A stretch of 52,083 bases of DNA from a bacterium (GTDB lineage: Bacteria > Hydrothermota > UBA3073 > JACQXS01): the NCBI GenBank assembly GCA_030592575.1, contig JAUVIV010000004.1, forward strand, positions 1 to 52,083, read 5' to 3'. Below are positions 48,972 to 52,083 of this stretch, piece after piece (within the stretch, counting starts at the first letter, position 1; the number at the start of each line of letters is the position of its first letter). Both the position numbers and the translations under genes were made by a program. The notes under the pieces are model-generated. The model worked only from the letters and a program-made list of their open reading frames with translations. It had not been told where the DNA came from and did not search any database.

Positions 48972-49788
48972 AGTACTACAATACAAGTTTATACAAAATG
49001 CCATTATTGCATCAATATTTGGAGGTGCTGGCTGTGGAATTATTGGCGTTTGGATAATAATGGCACGAATACCATTTATTGGTATTGCTATGTCTCACGC
49101 CGCTTTTGCAGGTGCGATATTTGGACTCCTTTTTAATGTCAATCCTCTTGTGATGGCAATTATTTTCTCTCTTGTTTCGTCAGCTCTCATTGGTCCAATA
49201 GCTGAAAGATCAGACCTTGATCCTAATGTTTCATTGGGGATAATCTTTTCCCTTTTATTGGGTCTTGCTTTCTTGGGAATGGGATTACTTAAAGGTCCGA
49301 AAACAGAAGCGCTAAATTTTATCTGGGGTAGTATTTTACTCTTATCAAGAGGCGACCTCAAACTCTTAATAATAATAGTGCTTACAATTTTTCTATTTCT
49401 AATTTTCCTATTTAAAGAAATTCAGGCAATTCTTTTTAATCGAGAAATTGCTCGTGCTGTTGGCATACCGGAAAAGGCAATATTCTATGCAATGATATTT
49501 CTATCCGGAATGACAGTAGCATTGAGTTTGAATACTATTGGGGGACTTTTGATATTCAGCTTGATAATCAATCCTCCGTCTGCTGCCTATCAACTTACTT
49601 ACAACTTAAAAATTATGTTCTTCTTGTCGGCAATTTTTGGTGTATGTTCTTGTCTGTTGGGGCTTTTATTTTCTTATATCTTTAATGTTCCATCCGGAGC
49701 CATTATTATTATTGTCTCCTCAATAATCTTTGGTCTAAGCTTTATTTTTTCTCCAAAAAGGAGGGTTAAGAATTATGAATCAGCGTGA
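48964..49788 (+). CDS. Metal ABC transporter permease (ZnuB-like)
   Basis: This 274-residue protein with about eight membrane segments belongs to the ABC-3 permease family. Recognisable segments are GGAGCGIIGVWIIM, FIGIAMSHAAFAGAIFG and LNTIGGLLIFSLIINPPSAAYQL, the last being the coupling region of this family. The start lies within the end of the ATPase gene, and the end overlaps the methyltransferase gene by 14 bases. A dimer should form the channel with the ATPase at 48225. Confidence 0.93.
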   Translation: MLEVLQYKFIQNAIIASIFGGAGCGIIGVWIIMARIPFIGIAMSHAAFAGAIFGLLFNVNPLVMAIIFSLVSSALIGPIAERSDLDPNVSLGIIFSLLLGLAFLGMGLLKGPKTEALNFIWGSILLLSRGDLKLLIIIVLTIFLFLIFLFKEIQAILFNREIARAVGIPEKAIFYAMIFLSGMTVALSLNTIGGLLIFSLIINPPSAAYQLTYNLKIMFFLSAIFGVCSCLLGLLFSYIFNVPSGAIIIIVSSIIFGLSFIFSPKRRVKNYESA

Positions 49789-50362
49789 TTTCTTTGAAAA
49801 AGTTGCTAACGATTGGGATAAAAGTGGGAAACCGGAATATGCTAAATTAAGAAAAATCATTGAAACAGTTGATATTCGGGAAGGAGAAAAGGTTCTTGAT
49901 GTTGGCAGTGGAACGGGTATTTTATTGCCTTTATTAAGGGAAACGGTTGGCGAAAAAGGTAAAGTAATAGCATTAGATGTTTCTTTTAATATGTTGCAAA
50001 AAGCTGTGGAAAAAAATAAACATTTTTTTTCTTATCTCCAAGCTGATGTAAATGATATTCCTTTGGCAGAATCCATTTTTGATAAGGTTATATGTTTTTC
50101 GGTTTTCCCTCATTTTCCGGATAAAGAAAAAGCTTTGTCTGATATATTCAGGACTCTCAAGAATAAAGGGAGAATTTTAATTGCTCACTCGGAAAGTAGA
50201 GAGAAAATAAATTCTATCCATAGAAAAATTGGCGGAATAGTAGGAAATGATCGCATTCCTGAAAAACGATATATGATTGAGTTGTTAGAAGGTGCAGGTT
50301 TTACCAGCGTTAATGTTACGAATAATGATGAACGCTATTTAGCTTCTGGCATTAAAGATTGA
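49775..50362 (+). CDS. Class I SAM-dependent methyltransferase (UbiE-like)
   Basis: The 195-residue protein contains the Rossmann SAM motif VLDVGSGTGILLPLLRE near residue 39, an acidic motif II in VIALDVSFNML and DKVICFSVFPHFPDKEKALSDIFRTLKNKG typical of the UbiE/COQ5 branch. An AAGGAGGG site inside the permease gene and the 14-base overlap show coupling with the metal transporter. Small methyltransferases are often found in metal uptake loci, where their targets are unknown. A metallophore-type role is only speculation. Confidence 0.88.
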   Translation: MNQRDFFEKVANDWDKSGKPEYAKLRKIIETVDIREGEKVLDVGSGTGILLPLLRETVGEKGKVIALDVSFNMLQKAVEKNKHFFSYLQADVNDIPLAESIFDKVICFSVFPHFPDKEKALSDIFRTLKNKGRILIAHSESREKINSIHRKIGGIVGNDRIPEKRYMIELLEGAGFTSVNVTNNDERYLASGIKD

Positions 50363-50386
50363 GTGGGCTTTTGTTCTTCTCATTAG

Positions 50387-50406
50387 GTTGAAGCAGAGGC
50401 TTCAAC
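50387..50406. repeat. GTTGAAGC hairpin, second copy
   Basis: GTTGAAGC-AGAG-GCTTCAAC has perfect 8-base arms and a 4-base loop. The same arms occur at 40814-40833 with loop TTCT. Confidence 0.7.
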
Positions 50407-50467
50407 GTACCCATCTATTTTTTTATAGAGAATAATTGATTTCTGTATTCTTTTCTTATTTTGGAGT

Positions 50468-50485
50468 GCAGAAGCTTGCTTCTGC
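50468..50485. repeat. Perfect 18-bp palindrome GCAGAAGC-TT-GCTTCTGC
   Basis: GCAGAAGC (50468-50475) and GCTTCTGC (50478-50485) are perfect arms with two T between. It is related to the GTTGAAGC family by its AAGC/GCTT core. Confidence 0.65.
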
Positions 50486-50503
50486 GTGGGGTTTTTGTTA
50501 TGG

Positions 50504-50531
50504 GTAGGGGCGTTAAATTTAACGCCCCTAC
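50504..50531. repeat. 28-bp GTAGGGG hairpin repeat, copy 3
   Basis: Perfect palindrome with arms of 14 bases (GTAGGGGCGTTAAA, then its exact complement). It has the same 8-base ends and total length as the copies at 11086 and 38187. Confidence 0.75.
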
Positions 50532-50587
50532 TGTGTAACTTTGTTTTACCGTGTGAACATCTGCGTGCGGTTTTTTAATCTTTTTTT

Positions 50588-50635
50588 CTACCGCACTTTA
50601 GTGCAGGGTAAAAACCCTCAGCTGAAGCTGGGTAG
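50588..50635. repeat. Cloverleaf-like composite palindrome
   Basis: Outer stem CTACC (50588-50592) and GGTAG (50631-50635). Inside, three perfect hairpins follow one another: GCACT-TT-AGTGC (50593-50604), AGGGT-AAAA-ACCCT (50605-50618) and CAGCT-GA-AGCTG (50619-50630). The four stems use every base between the ends, without free spacers. Confidence 0.75.
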
Positions 50636-50705
50636 AAGTTTTCGGTAATGTTACCAAATTCATTCATAGAACTCTTTGACTCGTTCGTTACTCTATATAA
50701 ATCTC

Positions 50706-51440
50706 TCATTTATACCATACTATCCTATCAACTTTAAAATTAATTTTTATAGTTGCAAATATAGCATCGTTGTAAATAACAAGGTAGTACTTGGCATTTG
50801 TAGGTACTTGTGTTCTCCAAATTCCACCACCTGTGGAATTTTTCTTATCAAAAATAGGAGAAAAAGAAGGATCAGAGTGGTCAGCTTTCCATTTATAATA
50901 TTCAGTTTCGTTGGCAATAAAAGTTCTAGCGATATAATCACCTTGTGTAAGAGTTGCTTGAATCTCTAAAGAATCACCTGTCGATAAATTCCATGAAGAC
51001 CATCTATGATTACCAGCACTAACTACCCAAGTTGTATCTGTCCAATTTAATACATATCTTCCATAGACCTTGAAATTCCATATATTACTTGTAGCGGTAG
51101 CACCAGAATTATCCTTTGCCATAATTCTCCAGTAATATGTTTGAGTGCCGACCAATGTTCCAGGGTCATAAACAGTGCCAGACTGACCAGAAGACACTAA
51201 AGGTGGTGGAGAACTCGTGCCGAATGAAACATCATAAGTTACAGTAGAGCCGATATCAGGATCACCACCTGTCCAACTCAAATCAGCATATTTTTCTACT
51301 CCCCACTCATTATTAGAAGGCGAGGGATTACTTGGGGTATTAGGTGCATTATTAGTATTATCGGTAGGACTATCTTTCTTACATCCTACAAAAACTCCTA
51401 TAAAAAGAGCCACCCCTATAAAAAGAAAACACTTCTTCAT
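50706..51440 (-). CDS. Fibronectin type III-like lipoprotein
   Basis: I choose ATG 51440 (GGAG about eight bases upstream). It gives a lipoprotein signal (MKKCFLFIGVALFIGVFVGC), a Thr/Asn/Pro/Ser-rich linker and a Fn3-like beta sandwich (NEWGVEKYADLSWTGGDPD, TYDVSFGTS, TQTYYWRIMAKDNSGA). The last third is a second beta-rich domain. These modules occur in many FCB surface lipoproteins and usually serve in binding or as spacer domains. No catalytic motif is seen. It is followed upstream by the truncated membrane protein gene. Confidence 0.75.
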   Translation of the reverse strand: MKKCFLFIGVALFIGVFVGCKKDSPTDNTNNAPNTPSNPSPSNNEWGVEKYADLSWTGGDPDIGSTVTYDVSFGTSSPPPLVSSGQSGTVYDPGTLVGTQTYYWRIMAKDNSGATATSNIWNFKVYGRYVLNWTDTTWVVSAGNHRWSSWNLSTGDSLEIQATLTQGDYIARTFIANETEYYKWKADHSDPSFSPIFDKKNSTGGGIWRTQVPTNAKYYLVIYNDAIFATIKINFKVDRIVWYK

Positions 51441-51466
51441 TTTTTTTCTCCTTTTTTTTCTTAAGA

Positions 51467-51826
51467 CTAAAACTTGCAAGAGAGAGCTAATTCAATACTA
51501 TCTTTCTGTGGTTTTAGTTTCAAGCCAAGTTTTCCACTTTTATTAATTCTATTAGCAGTGATTATAGCATCGGCAATGCTATAACTTAAAACACCAATTC
51601 CCAGTATCCCGCCAGTAATTACGTTTGCGTCTTCCCCCGTAGACACAAGAGTAGAAGCTGCTATACTTACTCCCAAGCAAGCAATTCCCTTCCATAGATC
51701 TCCATTATAAATCTGACCAACACCAGGAATAACTGCGGAAAGACAACCGGCAGCAACAGGACTTTTCTCTTTGGCATAGGATGGATAACAACTAAATAAT
51801 AGTCCTCCTATTAAAGCTATGCAAAA
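51467..51826 (-). pseudogene. DUF5683/TM2-like membrane or lipoprotein gene, 5' end cut by an IS
   Basis: The frame runs from the IS boundary at 51826 to TAA 51467 and codes for 119 residues beginning FCIALIGGLLFSCYPS, a signal-like run with a lipobox-type cysteine. Next comes VIPGVGQIYNGDLWKG, a hallmark of TM2/DUF5683-like membrane proteins, then two membrane segments. There is no ATG, GTG or TTG before the signal-like run, and the frame closes with a stop inside the IS. The native start therefore probably lies on the other side of the insertion. It has the same direction as the lipoprotein gene at 50706 and could be in its operon. Confidence 0.65.
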
Positions 51827-52083
51827 TGTCCTGGCTCTAAGATGTGGTTACAAATTGACATGCCAGAGCCTTCTCTTTTTCCATAAAATCATTGCCTAAA
51901 ATCGATTTTTCTCTTACCTCCATTCCATTCCCATTTTTCGAAACTGTTCTTACCTTACTATCTTTTAATATATTATTACTTCTAACCCCCTCTGTCAAAT
52001 ATTTTTCAAAGTTTTTTGATAAATGTGCTTCTATCGGTATATTGTAGCCGTTTTCCTTTAGCTTATAACCTTGATGGGTCCTC
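51827..52083 (-). mobile_element. IS3/IS481-like insertion sequence, one end (partial)
   Basis: The candidate terminal inverted repeat begins at 51827 with TGTCCTGGCTCTAAGATGTG on the plus strand, a 5' TGT end typical of IS3 and IS481 elements, and the transposase stop lies within it. The rest of the element runs off the window at 52083, so the other terminus and the target duplication cannot be checked. Confidence 0.6.
51837..52082 (-). CDS. IS3/IS481-like transposase, C-terminal 81 residues (partial)
   Basis: The frame is open from the window edge to TAG 51837-51839. It starts RTHQGYKLKENG, which matches the end of the rve-type integrase core (the N-x-x-RxHQG-Y-x-L-x-G-x-TP motif), followed by IPIEAH. 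The remaining 55 residues are a charged tail. The catalytic DDE residues are outside the window. A promoter-like TTGACA/TAATAT inside this frame is probably chance. Confidence 0.75.
   Translation of the reverse strand, partial: RTHQGYKLKENGYNIPIEAHLSKNFEKYLTEGVRSNNILKDSKVRTVSKNGNGMEVREKSILGNDFMEKEKALACQFVTTS

Larger units (their letters stand above)
50363..50705. other. Hairpin-rich intergenic region (343 bases)
   Basis: No gene is visible. The region is almost entirely made of palindromes: GTTGAAGC-N4-GCTTCAAC (50387-50406), GCAGAAGC-TT-GCTTCTGC (50468-50485), a 28-base perfect palindrome (50504-50531) and a cloverleaf-like element (50588-50635). Two convergent genes end on either side, so accumulation of repeats here would be tolerated. 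Confidence 0.65.

Noticed and set aside
11034-50635. CRISPR array from repeated palindromes
   Set aside because: The copies are far apart and not regularly spaced by unique spacers, and no cas genes occur.
51467-51850. Frameshift explanation for the missing start of the DUF5683-like gene
   Set aside because: Joining the frames upstream would require reading into the IS-type sequence that encodes the transposase tail. An insertion boundary at 51827 explains the data better.
51970-51998. Perfect-looking promoter TTGACA-N17-TAATAT on the minus strand
   Set aside because: It lies inside the open transposase frame that continues to the window edge, so the match is more likely a by-product of low-GC coding sequence.
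1-52083. tRNA or rRNA genes
   Set aside because: I saw no T-loop and anticodon arrangement or rRNA-like stretch. A covariance search could still reveal an atypical one.

Overview
The window is AT-rich DNA, probably from an anaerobic, Gram-negative bacterium of the FCB type (Bacteroidetes and relatives, or an uncultured neighbour phylum). The evidence is two TonB-dependent receptors with N-terminal carboxypeptidase-regulatory-like repeats, lipoproteins, beta-barrel porins, oxygen-sensitive iron-sulfur enzymes, FeoAB ferrous iron uptake and a [NiFe] hydrogenase. I see no rRNA, tRNA or CRISPR array. Both window edges lie in insertion sequences: an IS30-like transposase tail on the left and an IS3/IS481-like transposase tail on the right.

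Region 1 (1-6.7 kb, minus strand) is a surface polysaccharide operon: two glycosyltransferases, a Wzy-like polymerase, a Wzx-like flippase and a DegT-type sugar aminotransferase, followed by a MarR-like regulator. Region 2 (6.7-11 kb, plus strand) holds a porin, an IscU-like Fe-S scaffold, a class I aminotransferase, a 50-residue membrane peptide and a TIM-barrel isomerase-like protein. Two tandem palindromes between the MarR-like gene and the porin look like an operator.

Region 3 (11-25 kb, minus strand) is a long run of iron and metal genes. Read from right to left it is fur, feoA, feoB, then (behind a Fur-box-like site) flavodoxin, DUF2023, a secreted FmdE-domain protein, a 38-codon ORF copying the DUF2023 tail, a ZIP transporter, two ICMT-like methyltransferases flanking two membrane proteins, two small proteins, TonB receptor 2, a propeller-like lipoprotein and TonB receptor 1.

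Region 4 (25.1-45.2 kb, plus strand) is the centrepiece. It has MvhD, a 724-residue pyridine-nucleotide/flavin Fe-S fusion protein, the small and large subunits of a group 3-like [NiFe] hydrogenase, its maturation protease and a rhodanese. Next come NikR, a DsrE-like protein, TusA, a YeeE/YedE (thiosulfate-type) transporter, two rhodanese lipoproteins, a porin, a periplasmic tandem rhodanese and a second TusA. It ends with a second MvhD, a QmoA/HdrA-like flavoprotein, a TPR protein, a longer HdrA, two FrhB-like Fe-S proteins and a third MvhD. HdrB and HdrC are absent. My inference is that sulfane sulfur (thiosulfate or polysulfide) enters by porin and YeeE, is carried as persulfide by rhodanese, TusA and DsrE, and is connected to hydrogen through HdrA/MvhD/FrhB electron transfer.

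Region 5 (45.2-50.4 kb, plus strand) has a third TonB receptor, a complete ZnuABC-type metal ABC transporter and a methyltransferase. An inverted repeat like the one in front of nikR lies before the receptor, suggesting that this is the nickel supply for the hydrogenase. Region 6 (50.4-52.1 kb) is a cluster of hairpin repeats, a fibronectin-like lipoprotein and a small membrane protein gene cut by the right-hand IS. Several families of dispersed palindromes occur between genes, and one is inserted in frame inside an FrhB-like gene.
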